A stretch of DNA of 64,000 nucleotides from Combretum micranthum (taxonomy: Eukaryota > Streptophyta > Magnoliopsida > Myrtales > Combretaceae): assembly GCA_024138025.1 (NCBI GenBank), contig JAMXBD010001387.1, positions 124,001 to 188,000 of the forward strand, given 5' to 3'. The position numbers and the translations under genes are program-made. The stretch's first letter is position 1, and the number at the start of each line of letters is the position of its first letter. The notes beneath the pieces were generated by a model. It was not told the origin of the DNA. It ran no database searches and saw only the letters and a list, made by a program, of their open reading frames with translations. Shown here piece by piece: positions 12,301 to 24,393 of this stretch.

Positions 12301-14581
12301 AAATTATTTCTTAAGCATTGGAGATAAGACTTCTAGAAAACATTTTGCATAGTAAAGAACTATCAATATTCATGTTTTTAGGAAGATTGATCTTAGTATA
12401 ATAACAACATCATCGATGACCATGTATGTGCATGAGCTTAAAATAACAATCATAAAAATACAATTACCAGCATGGACTTATATCAAGAATATAAGAATTA
12501 GAAATAGAATAATAAGAATATAAAGATATTAAAACAAAAGTATGGGAGTTTTAGCTTGTTATCAAGACTTCTGGAGACTTGAAATATTCCAGTCACCATA
12601 TTAAATAAAATAAGCATAAAGAAATAAAATATGAAAATCTTAGATTTTTATCAAGGTTTTCAAAGACTTGAATTATTTCAGTCTTCTTTAGACTTAAAAT
12701 TGACAAGTCCAAGACTAAAAGTTGACTAGTCTTACAAGTAAATAAATAAATAAATTGAAACAACTAAAGTGCAAGAAACAAGTAAGGTTAAGTTAGTGAA
12801 CATTACACCCTAAAGATTATAGCTACATATATATAGAAGTTAGCTTAGTGATAATAAAACATTAACATTAATTACATGATCATAAGGAACAACATAGGTG
12901 ATAAAACATAAACTTCATTTTGGCATTATCATCCCTAGCTTTGAATGCATCATGGGGAGATTTTATTCCATGGATAATGCATGAAACTTTTATGGATACT
13001 CATGAGTATTTTATGGTATAAGAAGTTTAGCTAAAATAGGAGACAAAGTGTATGAAGGAGTGTATGTGTGTGTGTGGCAGGTAGTAGTTGTTGTCCACCA
13101 AAGGGGGCATTAGCTCAAATTATTGGAAGGGGAGAGGAGAGTGTTTTAGAGAGAAATTTTTTAGAGAAAAATTTGGTAGAGTTTTGTTAAGATAGAGAAA
13201 TGAGAGTGAAAAATGAAAGGGAGATGATGGGTATTTATAGAGAGAAAAAGGAGGAATTAAAGATGTAAAAATAAATGAAAAAGAAATAAAATATGAGAGA
13301 AAAAGAAATAGGGCAACAACTGCAAAGGGGAAAAGAGAGAGAGAGAGAAAAATTAATTATGTAGAAAGTGTAATAAAGTATAAGAGAAGTTAAGTAAAAA
13401 GTGTAGTAAAAGTTTTATGGAAAAAAAAAAGAGATAGGTATGTAAGAATGTAAGAATAGGTGTAAGAAAAAATAGAGAAAAGTGAATAGTGATGAATAGT
13501 AAAAAGTAAGATGAAGTGATAAATTAATTACCAGTAAAGACAAAATGCGTGTATATAAGCTATAATCGACATTTTTATGAGCTGTAAAAATTATATTTGA
13601 TATTTTATGAATTTCTTAATATGTTACTAGTCGAGATTGTTTGTTGGAATATATTCTCTCGCTTTGCGTGCTGGTATCCTGATTTAGAAGCCGATCTCAT
13701 ATGGGTTCGAAACGATTGAAATTTTGTCGAATATGATCATTTTAGAATTTATGCTATATATTTGGTTCATAATTTGATTTTACTATATTTTTCTAATTTA
13801 TTTAATATTTTAGAGTCCTTAGGACTATGTAATCGAGTCTAGGTTAATTATTGACTTGGGTTAATTTAGGACTTCGATTCCATTTTTGACTCTAAGTTTC
13901 TATTTACAAGTTGATCATAATATCTAGGGGTTTATAATTTTATTATTAATTTTATGCGATGATGTTGTCTCGATCTATATGCTAGCAACTAGGTATAGAA
14001 ACGGTTTGGTTTAACTGATAAAAAATTTTTAATAGATAAATTAATACTATACTATATGAAATTATTTCTTATTATAGCATTATTAAATATTACTTGGATA
14101 TATTGCCTTGATTTGCATGTTAGAGATCAGATAGACGAATTATTTAGCGTAGGGATTTCGAGTTGAATGATTATCAGATTTTTGCTTTTGAAGGTACACA
14201 TTTTGTTAGGGTCCAGCATTTGCAATTTTCTTATTCTATACTATTCAACAAACATTTAAGATTATCTGGCTTATCTGACATTGTTTATGGTTCTCCCTAC
14301 TCATTATTGATTCGGGTCGATTCTAAGGTTTCTAGGTTTGAGGGTTAAACTGGAAACACTAGGTTGTACATAAAATCCTTTTGATGATGAAATGTTCTTT
14401 ATAAACTACCTATCTTTAGGGTTTCAAGTTTCACCTAATATCCTAGGGTTATAAAAATTTTATCTGATCCCATTTAAGGTTTCTAAAGTTCGGTTTCAAC
14501 TTGGCTTGATTTTTTAGGTTCTAGTTTCTATATTAGCTCATCGTTCTCGTCTAAGAGTATCGAAAAATCTAGGTGCTTACA
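9331..14581 (-). mobile_element. Very long LTR-like unit, minus orientation (about 5.25 kb)
   Basis: The left side contains GGTATCCTAAACATGGCAGTCC, matching the left end of the intact minus LTR at 40420. The right end GGTGCTTACA matches the CA end of that family (TGTAAGC start on the minus strand). Flanks ACATT (9326-9330) and ACAAT (14582-14586) agree at 4 of 5 bases, fitting an old target-site duplication. Internal landmarks follow the family order on the minus strand: TATA-like TATTTATAG near 13230, GCCGGC-type cluster 10780-11040, and a degraded exon module near 10290-10330 that still reads DYFD-stop. No internal coding region is present, so it looks like a solo LTR. Confidence 0.6.
10288..10340 (-). 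other. Degraded copy of the LTR exon module
   Basis: On the minus strand the sequence reads a PFLKDYFD-stop peptide end, then ATGGATGA followed by a GTGAGTT donor. The same order (acidic/Tyr peptide end, stop, ATG, donor) occurs in the better preserved modules at 34760, 41567, 57914 and 60101. The acceptor side is not recognisable here. Confidence 0.45.
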
Positions 14582-14582
14582 A

Positions 14583-16164
14583 CAATAGTTGCACATCGCA
14601 TGAGTAACTCTTACAACTTGTTTGTGGGACTTGCAATGGTTACTCCTATCATAGCCAATTCCATACTTGTTTGAATCAACTTTTTACTTTACAAGTAAAG
14701 GACTCAAATTATTCTCGCTCTTGGTGAATTTGGTTATGGTAGCATTTGTATCACATATGCTAGTTTTCAACTTTTCATTTTCATTTTTAAGATTAGCTAG
14801 CTCTTTTAATATTTCATCATACTAGTACATGCAACATTATCATTTTTATCATCACCATTTGAAGTTTTAACTTCTAGATCAAGCAAATCATTTTCAATTG
14901 TTAATTTCTCATTGATTTTACTTAATTTAACATTTTTGTTTTTTCAGCTTGTTATATTTATTATTCATCTTATTATTTTCCAATTTTAAAGATTCAATTT
15001 CTTCATGTAACTTTTCATTTTCCATTTTAACCTCATCATGCTCGTTCCTAAAACATATAACTCATCTCCTACTTTCTTCATTAAAGATTTAAGCATGCTA
15101 TTATTTTTCTCGATTTTAATTAATTTACTACGTGATTTTTTATACATTTCACAAATTTCATCACAAGGAACTTATGAAGAAATAGAGCATATCTCATCAT
15201 CAGGGGCCATCAAGCATATATCTTCATCCAAATTGGATGAGTTTTCATCGCCATATAGCCACATATGCTTTTTTTCTTCTCCTCCTTGCTTCCTTTCTTT
15301 ATATATGGGCAATATTGTTGAATATGCCCCGGTTCATTACACTTAGAATATGTGATGGTTTTTCTCTTAGATTTTGAGGAGCTAGCATCTTCCTTCTTCT
15401 TCATCTTCTTGTTCACCTTTAAGAACATGATGAACTTCCTTTTAAGTTTGTCAAGCTCTCCATCATCTTCTTCCTCACTTTGCTTCTCTTCACTTGAACT
15501 TGAGTCAGAACAAGAGACCTTTGGTGTAATTTTCTTCTTGGTTGACTCATCTCTATACTTCTTAATCATTTCATGGTCTTGAGGGTTTCAAGAAGTTCTC
15601 TTTACTCATTTTGCTCAAGTCATGTGCTTCTTCAATTGTGGTTCTTTTCGCCTCCCACTGCTTTAGCAAGGACCTACTAATTTTAGAATTTGTCTCCAAG
15701 CTAGTATGTGTCTTGCTAAGAATAAAAAATTGATTCATGATATTGATGAATGTATCATGCATTTGATCAATAGTCTCATCAGTATTCATTTTAAAGTTTT
15801 CAAATGTGCCATAAAGAAGACTGATTTTAGTATCTTTTACTCTTGTAGATCCTTCATAAGTATTTTCAAGATTTTCCCAAATTTCCTTAGCTAATCTATA
15901 AGTGAAAATTCTACTAAAATCACTCTTATTTAATCCATGATTCAACATATTCATTGCAACTTTATTTAACTGAACTTTCTATTTTTCAGCCTAAGTATAG
16001 TTAGATTCATTTTTGCCTTTAATAACTATAGGATCATTTTCTACAACATGCCATAGAGATAAATTTTGTCCTTTAATGAAAATGCTCATTCTATACGTCA
16101 AATAAGCATGATCTTTACCCTATATAGCTTGCCCTTCTAGAAATTCTAGTGTATTTGATGCCAT
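14583..16164 (-). pseudogene. Copia-type gag polyprotein remnant
   Basis: Gag of a Ty1/copia element, which forms the virus-like particle. The start MASNTLEFLEGQ at 16164 sits just downstream of a tRNA-Met primer-binding site. Then come SLWHVVENDP, the UBN2-type block LAKEIWENLENTYEGST, a Lys-rich acidic segment, and a zinc knuckle reading CNEPGHIQQYCP (C-x3-GH-x4-C, with the usual first Cys spacing altered) near 15320-15350. A Lys/Asn-rich coiled-coil-like stretch follows to about 14600. Several in-frame stops and at least one frameshift (around 15570) interrupt it. Protease, integrase and reverse transcriptase are absent; the element is cut off at the adjoining long LTR. Confidence 0.8.
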
Positions 16165-16208
16165 GATCTTTACTCTATATGCGATTAAGCATAGAAAATT
16201 AGAGACAA

Positions 16209-16223
16209 GGCTCTAATACCAAA
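16209..16223 (-). other. Primer-binding site (tRNA-Met) of the copia element
   Basis: The minus strand reads TTTGGTATTAGAGCC, one base off the usual TGGTATCAGAGC initiator-Met primer-binding site. It lies about 45 bp upstream of the gag ATG, the expected position. Confidence 0.75.
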
Positions 16224-16224
16224 T

Positions 16225-17300
16225 GAAAAAGCACTATAAAATACTCACGAACGAGGGGTGGGGGGGTGTGAATTGAGTATTTGACCTAAAATACACAAAT
16301 AATTAATTTTTATGCAACAAATCAAATTAGACTTTAATTGCAGCGGATATCACAATAATAGATTATAATATGGAAAATAAAATAGATAGGGATAGAAAAA
16401 TTAAGCCCAGATTTAACATGGAGTTCCACCTGCTTTCTAGTCTCTATGGTCACCAATTGCCTCCAACTGAGGACTTCGTACAATTTATTAATCATAATCT
16501 CATACGCTCAAGCTGAGCAATACCGTTTTACAACACACAAGAAATAAATATATCTTTCTCTCACAAGATGCTCAAAAACAACACTTAAATATTTTTCTCT
16601 CTTTGCAGATTTTGCGAATCAATAAACAAGACTATAAAAATATGAGATTTTTTTTATTTGTATGTTTGCAAATAAAAGCTTTTATAAAGATTCCGTACTT
16701 CATAGTTCTTTTCTTTTTTTTCACCACACCATTTTTTTGAATCTCTAAGGGAATATGTATTTATAACCTTTAAACATTTAAATGTCCATTAGAAATAACG
16801 TCTTAAAATCACCAAGGATTAAATGCATGTGATGGCTTTTTTATGCCACATCGGCTCCATATTTTAAACTGCCACGTCGTTAGACTTGTCGCGTCTTAAT
16901 GTGTCATGCCTTATATTTAACCCTCGACCAAGTCTATGCTTCTTTAAACCTTGAATTCAAACTTGTCATGTCCTGATAAATGTCGCGTCTTAACTTTTCA
17001 CGCATTGGATTTATCCTTTGATCAAGTTTGTGCATCTTTGATCTTGTTAAACCTGAGGCTTGAGCTTGCTGTGCCTCAAATGTATGGACTCATTTAGCCC
17101 TCGATGTGACCTGTGACTAAGGCTGTGCTTAAGAATTTTTTTTAATAAATCCGGCACAAACTCTAGAGAATAATACTTACAAAACACAATTTTATTACAT
17201 ATTATTCGTTCAAAATGTTTGACTATTTTTAAGTTTAACTTAACACAATTATTGGTTAATTGCGCAATTAATTTCCTCATTAAAATTTATGTTGAAGACA
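16225..17300 (-). mobile_element. Probable 5' LTR of the copia element
   Basis: Begins on the plus strand with TG right next to the primer-binding site, so it is the CA end of the minus-strand LTR. The far end near 17300 is not defined: no matching LTR or target-site duplication was found in the window. No coding sequence is seen. Confidence 0.4.
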
Positions 17301-18054
17301 CAGGTTTAATAAAAATAAATATAGTAATTGAAATATTAACTATTTCAGTTGTTTGATTACGATTTAGTATGATGAGAACCATTGGATAATTGATGGGATT
17401 GGTTTCATTAAAATTAATGATGGGATCATAGAATTTCTCCTAACCTTTTTCTTATCATTAAAACTGATAAAGAGAGAAACTAACAAAGATCAATCATCAA
17501 CATTTGTATTATTGTAGATCAAAGATCAATCATCAACATTTATATAATTGTAGATCATATCAATTAAAAGAGCAAGCATTCATTATATCCACATTCCTAT
17601 GATTTCCAGCATTCATATGCATAAAATCTTAATTATCTATGTAATTTGTAATTTAAATATCTTACAATCTTCCTTAAAATATATCTAAGTGATGATCATT
17701 CTTTATGTGTAACCACCTCCTTGCAGACTCATTAAAGATTTAAAACAAGTGAAAAAAATATCACTACTGTAAATCCTAGAAAACTTTATGGAAATCGTAT
17801 ATTTTATTAAATTGAAAAAGTCATTATAATATAAAAAGTGCAATATTCTTGTTAGTTTGAGATAAAGCTAAAATCTCCAAGAAAATGATGGAAATTAAGG
17901 GCAAAACAAAAGAAAGAAACTTGATTTTATCGGTGATTATCAACTTTTTCGTAGATTGATTCATATATCTAATAAAGCTTATAGTAACTAACTTTCTAAC
18001 AAGCTATAGAGGGGCAACTAATTTGGTTTAGATTACTTTTTGAGACTTGTGTAG
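17301..18054 (+). other. Intron-like sequence upstream of kinase exon; first exon not found
   Basis: AT-rich, with an acceptor (TTGTGTAG) at its right end. I looked for the glycine-rich loop and FSLKEL-type sequence expected in the preceding exon in all plus frames back to the LINE and saw none. Confidence 0.5.
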
Positions 18055-18317
18055 GTGGCAGTGAAGAAGTTGAAGGCCATGAATTCAAAGGCGGAGATGG
18101 AGTTTGCAGTAGAAGTAGAGGTCCTTGGAAGGGTTAGGCACAAGAACCTGTTAGGGCTAAGAGGGTATTGCGCTGGGGCAGATCAACGACTCATTGTCTA
18201 TGATTACATGCCAAACCTAAGCTTGCTTTCTCATCTCCATGGTCAATTTGCTAGCGATGCCCAATTGGACTGGAAGAGGAGAATGAAGATCGCTATTGGC
18301 TCTGCTGAAGGCTTGCT
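18055..18317 (+). CDS. PTI1-like receptor-like cytoplasmic kinase, internal exon (N-lobe part)
   Basis: Ser/Thr kinase of the plant RLK/Pelle family, similar to Arabidopsis PTI1-like kinases such as At3g15890 and At1g52540. The exon opens after an AG with VAVKKLKAMNS, holding the ATP-anchoring Lys. EFAVEVEVLGRVRHKNLLGL follows with the alpha-C Glu, then GYCAGADQRLIVYDYMPNLS and LDWKRRMKIAIGSAEGL. The donor is CT|GTAAGG at 18318, phase 2, and joins cleanly to the exon at 19546. There is no ATG at its start because an upstream exon with the glycine-rich loop should precede it. That exon is not visible in the 18 kb to the left, which is filled with transposons. Confidence 0.85.
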
Positions 18318-19545
18318 GTAAGGAATCCAAGTTCTCATTTCTCGTCTCATTGTTGTTTTTATTTTTCATATTCACATCATCTTTCAAAAAAGAATTATTC
18401 TGTATCACATATACATAAATACAGGTATCAATAAATCTTTTACGAGAATGATAGTAAAAAATAATTAATTTTTAAAACAATTATCATCTATTTTGCACTT
18501 TAAGCATATATTAAAATTTTATTGGTACATACATACTATATATAACAACATATAGCATATAATACCATGTGCACCTTACCTTACATATATATATTTATGT
18601 ATATATACTTTCATAGTCTGCTAATAAATTTGCATTAATTCATCCCTTAGAAAAATTATTTAGCTCCTAATTGGATTTGACGAATGTGTACATGTGATGG
18701 ACGGTTCACTTTAGCGGTGATTGCGGATGAAATGTAGGAGGAATGTATAAGTTCAAGGGATTCCATCACCCACGTCAAACAGTACGGATTGTTATTGAAG
18801 TCAATATTAGATATTTCAACTAAAATTGGTACAACTTTAGTATTTTTTAATTAAGTAATTAAAGGCTTTTGATTCATTTGTTGGCTTCATCATCAACTAA
18901 ATATTCCAATAGGAGAACAATCCGGAATTTATTTGCTAGTGGTTGGTACTCATCACTTTTAATTTGCAAAAGTAAAATGACTAAATTTGGATTTGAAGTT
19001 ATAATTTATTTTGTTTCGGCATAACATAACATGCGATAAATATTTCTTTTAACTTTGCTGATGGTGGTTGGAAAATCCACCACCTAGGGTCACTAGGTTG
19101 TTCAAATCACCTAGGTTCATCATTATACCAATTGCCAAAGTTTTCATGTTTTCCATTTTTTTTAATATTTTATGATTTTTTTTGTTATTATTATTTATAA
19201 AAAAATTCCTTGTTTCTTTGTGTGATATACCATCTGGCAAGAACATAATAGAATTACACAATGCTGCTTGGTGTTTTATGACTTAATAGCTCAATATTTT
19301 AGAAAACTTGGTAGTTTATTGTTGAAATTACAATTTTTTTTTTTTTTGGCCATAGAAATTACAACTTACTAGCCAAAATATACAATGACTAACAAGGCAT
19401 TTTTCCCAAAATAATAATATAATTTGTCTAAGGTAACACATGTTTTTTACAGGATTATCATATATTCTATTCCTTTTTTCCCTCTCAATTCTGTCAAATA
19501 CAACAATCTCACTGACCGCTAATTCCTTAATAATAATGTTTTTAG
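18318..19545 (+). other. Kinase gene intron (1.23 kb)
   Basis: GTAAGG donor and TTTTTAG acceptor. Joining the exons gives EGLLYLHHEVTP in one uninterrupted frame, exactly as conserved in this kinase family. No other gene is seen inside. Confidence 0.85.
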
Positions 19546-20245
19546 GTACTTGCATCACGAGGTAACTCCACACATCATCCACCGAGATGTTAAGGCAAGC
19601 AACGTCCTTCTAGACTCAGACTTTGAACCACTCGTAGCAGACTTCGGATTTGCAAAACTGATCCCAGAAGGAGTCAGTCACATGACTACCCGTGTTAAGG
19701 GAACATTAGGATACTTAGCCCCTGAATATGCAATGTGGGGCAAGGTCTCCGAGAGTTGTGATGTCTACAGCTTCGGTATCCTACTCCTCGAAATCGTCAC
19801 AGGAAGAAAACCAATTGAAAAGTTGCCGGGTGGAATCAAGAGAACGATCACCGAGTGGGCTGAACCATTGATAATGAAAGGCCGGCTTCGGGATCTTGCT
19901 GACCCAAAACTTAGAGGAAACTTTGATGAGAACCAATTGAAGCAAGCCATCAATGTAGCTGCACTTTGTGTACAAAGCGAGCCTGATAAAAGGCCAACCA
20001 TGAAGGAAGTTGTAAGTCTTTTGAAAGGACAAGAGCCAAACCCGAAAGCACCAGCACAAATGAGGATGGAAAGTATTAAGTATGGTGAAGATTTGATGGC
20101 ACTTGATCAAACTAATGAAAAGGAGGGTACTGGTGGTGGTGATGATGAAAGTTATGCACTTGGTGTTTTTGGTGCTATTGAGGCGCAAAAAATGCATGAT
20201 CCTTATCAACGTTTTGGTAATAACGAAGCAAGGAAATTCGTTTAA
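19546..20245 (+). CDS. PTI1-like receptor-like cytoplasmic kinase, last exon (C-lobe)
   Basis: Carries the rest of the kinase domain: IIHRDVKASNVLLDSDF (catalytic loop with HRD), VADFGFAKLIP (DFG), TTRVKGTLGYLAPEYAMWG (activation loop and APE), DVYSFGILLLEIVTGRKP and KRPTMKEVVSLLKG (conserved Arg). A 60-residue tail with Gly/Asp- and Glu-rich stretches follows and ends at TAA. All key catalytic residues are present and there are no stops. No transmembrane segment is encoded, fitting a cytoplasmic kinase that acts in signalling downstream of receptor kinases. With the 18055 exon it gives about 320 residues; family members are about 350-360, so roughly 40-80 N-terminal residues are missing. The gene is either truncated or has a very distant first exon. 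Confidence 0.9.
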
Positions 20246-20850
20246 ATTTTTATTTGTTGTGAATCGTTTATTCATGTTAACAACATTATGGACAGGTTTC
20301 GTTTCTTCCATATGCCAAAAGAAAAATCGGCTGGAAATTATTTTTAGTACCTATGTTATAAAATGTACGTAAATATACATATAGTTATTATATGAAAACA
20401 CATAGAGCAAATTTAAAGTTTACGTTTTCTTCTAATTTATTTAATTCGATGCCAATTTTTCTATTTATTTCCTTGCGCTATTGCAATATATTGGTGATCA
20501 ATTATGCACACGTATCGTGTTTTGATTTGACTTTCAAGTTTCAACCGTATTGCCATTTCTTATTTATTTATTTAGATGGGAGTAGATGATTGTCTTGGGA
20601 AAAACTCCATAATATTCTTACCAATTTCCGTACTTGATTTCACTTCTAAATATATTAAAAAGTAAATATATATGTATATATGAAAATAAAATACGATGTC
20701 AGTATATGGGATAACCATTCCCTTTATTAATAGTGTAAAGGTCTCCGACAAATGGCTGCCAATAAGAAAGTTCAATATGAATTGTTCAAAAGAATTTCCT
20801 CGAATCACAATATGAAATGGCAGTATAATTGAGAGATGTAATCAGTTCAT
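20246..20850. other. Kinase 3' flank; no further gene
   Basis: Presumed 3' UTR followed by AT-rich sequence. Short ORFs here are low-complexity and do not match any known domain. Confidence 0.5.
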
Positions 20851-21973
20851 CAGCTATATAATTTAAGTCACAACCTCTACATTTGTCGCACACCTTTTAT
20901 CATATAATTTTATATGATAATTTGATTAACCTCTTTCATATTACAAGCAGACATCACATGCCCGTGTAAATAAAACAATCCAATATATATAAATTAAATA
21001 GATATATTATTTTGATAAGTTGGAAGATGACAATCTTAGTTAATTCTAGAAATTAGGAAATTAGTTACAAATCATAATTACAATTGAAGTTTCCACAGGT
21101 AACTTTTCCATATTTGGTAATTTCCATGCATAAATATGGTATCAAAACTTTAAATCAGTATATAAAGATATATGGTTAAGCTAGAAAAGAAAAAGACTAT
21201 GCCTATTCAACCCCTATTTAATATTATTCAAACCCTATTTAATTTCATGATTTCAGGAATACCAAACATATTTTACGCCCATATGCTAAAAAAGCAAAAA
21301 CTATGTATATTCAACTCTATTTAATTCTATTCAAATCCTATTTAATTTTATGATTTCGAAGATATCAAAAATATTTTACGCAGAAAAGATTATGTCTATT
21401 CAACCCCTATTTAACTCTATTCAAACTCTATTTAATTTCATGATTTTAAGGATATGAAAAATATTTTATGCTCATATGCTAAAAAAAGGAAAAGACTATG
21501 TCTATTCAACCTTTATTTAAATTATATTCAAACCCTATTTAATTTTCATGACTTTAGATATACGAAAAATATTTTATGCTCATATGCTAAAAACATTATA
21601 TTAAAAATATTTACATTAAAAATATTTACACTAAAAACACTAAAGGAGTGGTTTTGCTTTAATAGTATAGATAATGTATTTATTTCAATTTAAAATTTAA
21701 GCCAGAATCTCTTCATTCGTCTCACACCTTTTATCATATAGTTTTAGATGGTAATTAGATTAACATCTCTCATATTATAATGTATTCATTTCAATTAAAA
21801 ATTTAAACCAGAATCTCTTCATTTGTCACGCACATTTTATCATATAGTTTTATATGGTAATTTGATTAACCTCTCTCATATTATAATGTATTTATTCTAA
21901 TTAAAAATTTAATCCATAACCTCTTCATTCGTCGCACACCTTTTATCATATAGTTTTAAATGGTAATTTGATG
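20851..21973. repeat. 106-bp tandem array, split by a Helitron
   Basis: One partial unit (20851-20943) lies left of the Helitron and about 2.8 units (starts 21672, 21778, 21884; period 106) lie right of it. Shared blocks include CGCACACCTTTTATCATATA and CTCTCTCATATTATAATG. Read without 20944-21671, the array is continuous in phase. Confidence 0.85.
20944..21671 (-). mobile_element. Non-autonomous Helitron, copy 2
   Basis: On the minus strand it starts TCTATACTATT after an A, and ends CTGCTTG before a T. It sits in a 106-bp tandem array: the left flank ends CATATTA and the right flank starts TAATGTATT. The intact neighbouring unit reads CATATTATAATGTATT, so the insertion fell between A and T without target duplication, as Helitrons do. 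This fixes both borders to the base. Upstream of the 3' end, GCACA-type/ACACGGGCATGTG sequence could form the terminal hairpin. It is 728 bp, with about four internal minisatellite units and no gene. Confidence 0.85.
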
Positions 21974-24393
21974 TGATTGCCTTAATTAGCCTTCATCTAT
22001 ATTATTTAAATTTTAAATTAGTAATTTATGGTGCTATTATATTGGAATTTGGTGTTATTATATTTGAAATTAATGATACGTTTTTCTTTTGATAAAACAT
22101 TTTCTACTGTTCCTTACATAGGACAGCAAGGATGAAATGGATTTTTGCTGAGTTGAGATAAATGCATAGCAAGGATGAAATGGTTGTTTAACTTTATTTT
22201 TTTTCCTTACTTCTTTTTATGTCTTTTTATATGTTTATATATTTGTACTTACATCTTTTTTTTTAATAAAACATTTAGATTTTTGGATGTGAAACTGATT
22301 TTTTTTTTTGTTTGAATAATCTTTGTGAAATGTTTTTTATTATTCAGGATAATAGAAATGTACAAGAAAGAGGTTAATGTAATTTACAAGGTTACAGCAT
22401 CTCCTGACAATGGTTTAAATGATATTGATTAAAGATATGTCACAGGGCAGTTCATAGTTATGAGTATCTTATTATATATTTTTTTGAAAATGCAATACTT
22501 GTGCATTATAGTTTCACTTGCTGGTTGTGACATTTGATTACGATGAATTGATATTGAGATAAAGGGGTGGTAAGATGAAATGATTATTTACTTTTATTCC
22601 TTATCAACTTATGTTATCCTTATATATTTTTTATTTACATTTATTTTTAAAATATTTAATATGTGAGGCCAACTTTTTTATATAAGTAATTTTATAAAGC
22701 ATTTTTCCTTTTTAGATAGAAAGAAATCGATAAGAAGAATGGTGTTGATGATTACAAAATAATGATAACGTTAACATGATGGGTTGCTGACAATAGCAAA
22801 TTAAAAAAAATATATATATATGTCTAAATTATTAATTGGAAATGTCATTACGTTTTTCATTAATAACCTTCTTCAATTCTCTTTAATCTAAATTTTACTT
22901 GATAATTTGTAATATTAAAGTTTTTTTTACCTTTTTAATGCCTTTCATAATTTGCTTTTAATTAAATTACCAAAAATTCCTTTTTTTTTCACACTGATCT
23001 TACCCGCAACGCAGATGCGTCGTCTGTTAGTTATATATTTAATGGTAAATGGAAAAATTTGATACAAGAAGTCCGTACAAAAAATAAATTTTGGTATTTG
23101 AACTTTGAAATAGCCAATTTAATACTTAATTAAAGTTTAATGACTATTTTTACTATTTGATTGACACTGTTTCCTAATATGAAAGAAGCAACCAATTAGT
23201 ACTAAAGAGTGTCTAGAACATTAGTAAAAATCCAATGATAAGCGTTTTCTAATATCTGCAAATGAAGAAAACTTTCTTAAGAAGTTAATAAAAATAGTCA
23301 TAAAAAAATTTATTGGGTATTGAATTGATCACTTTAGAGTTTAGCAGGTATTACTTTGACATTTATCCTATATTTAATCATGATTATTTAGCGCTAGTGT
23401 GTGCACACATACTTGGTGTAAAACCTTATAATTTTGTAATAATTGGAATACATGATTGGATAATTGATACTTAAAATGTAATTGAATCCTAAAACATTTG
23501 AACACTTTAATTATTTAACCCATAAACCCTAAAACATTTGAAAACTCTAATTCTTTAATCCATAGCATATAATAAAACTAAAAAAATTAGGCTTCTTCAA
23601 TTAAAATTTTCAAGTATATGGTTGTGATCATAACATTTAAATTAGCAGGTACATAGGTTTTTGCTTGAAAATATTGTAAGATGTGTTATTACAATAGGAT
23701 ACTACACTTCGTTTTAGTTCAATCGTACTGTGGAAATTATCCAGTTTGTCCTCACCACCTAAACTATGACATCCCTATAAAAGTTTAAAAACTTTTTATG
23801 GACACCCATTTTTGCCTCTTATTTTGGAAATATGACTATATTAGAGCTAGTCGTTGTTAATGATTTGTTCATTTGATTGTTCATGATTTGATACGGTGAT
23901 TAAAAATCTAAATTTGTGTGTATGATTTGATAAAGTACAAGCCTCTTGTTAAAAAAATAATTTTCAAACTGATGCAGTTTATCCAATTTCTTAATTTCAT
24001 AAAATATATCATTTTTTAATTATAAGGTTTCTAAATAGAACCAAATTAAAATTAAATCAGCTATTTTATGTTTATCAAGAGTTTTGATATAAACCGAACC
24101 TGAAAATTATTTTTGATAATTAGCTCAATTTTTGTTTCAAAAAATATTTCACAAATTTATCAAACAGTGTATAGATTTGATTTGAAATGAATATTTTATA
24201 GATCTTCAAAAAAAACTAATGAATAATGAGAGTCGTAATTTTATCGACCATTAAAATTATTAGTCAGATATGCAATCTAGATTTTTAATTCATTCATAAG
24301 GAAAATCCCGGATATCTAATCAGTCTGTATCCTGGCATAAGATTGCTGATGCGGTTAGTTGTCTTATGCCAACTCAATCATACTGACAACAGC
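21974..24393. other. No gene; AT-rich, with one possible Helitron 3' end
   Basis: No coding sequence recognised. At 23010-23031 the sequence reads GCAACGCAGATGCGTCGTC then TGTTAGT: an ACGCA-GA-TGCGT hairpin followed by a near-CTAGT end. That resembles a plus-strand Helitron terminus whose 5' end I could not place. Confidence 0.4.

Noticed and set aside
13060..13520. GA-rich stretch that could be a polypurine tract or a gene leader on the plus strand
   Set aside because: It is the complement of the CT-rich leader of a minus-oriented long LTR, with a TATA box on the minus strand.
19765..20311. Long minus ORFs (78 and 176 codons) opposite the kinase exon
   Set aside because: Shadows of the conserved plus-strand kinase coding sequence.
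20392..20589. Plus ORF after the kinase gene
   Set aside because: Low-complexity Phe/Leu/Ser sequence in the 3' flank, no homology, no splice link.
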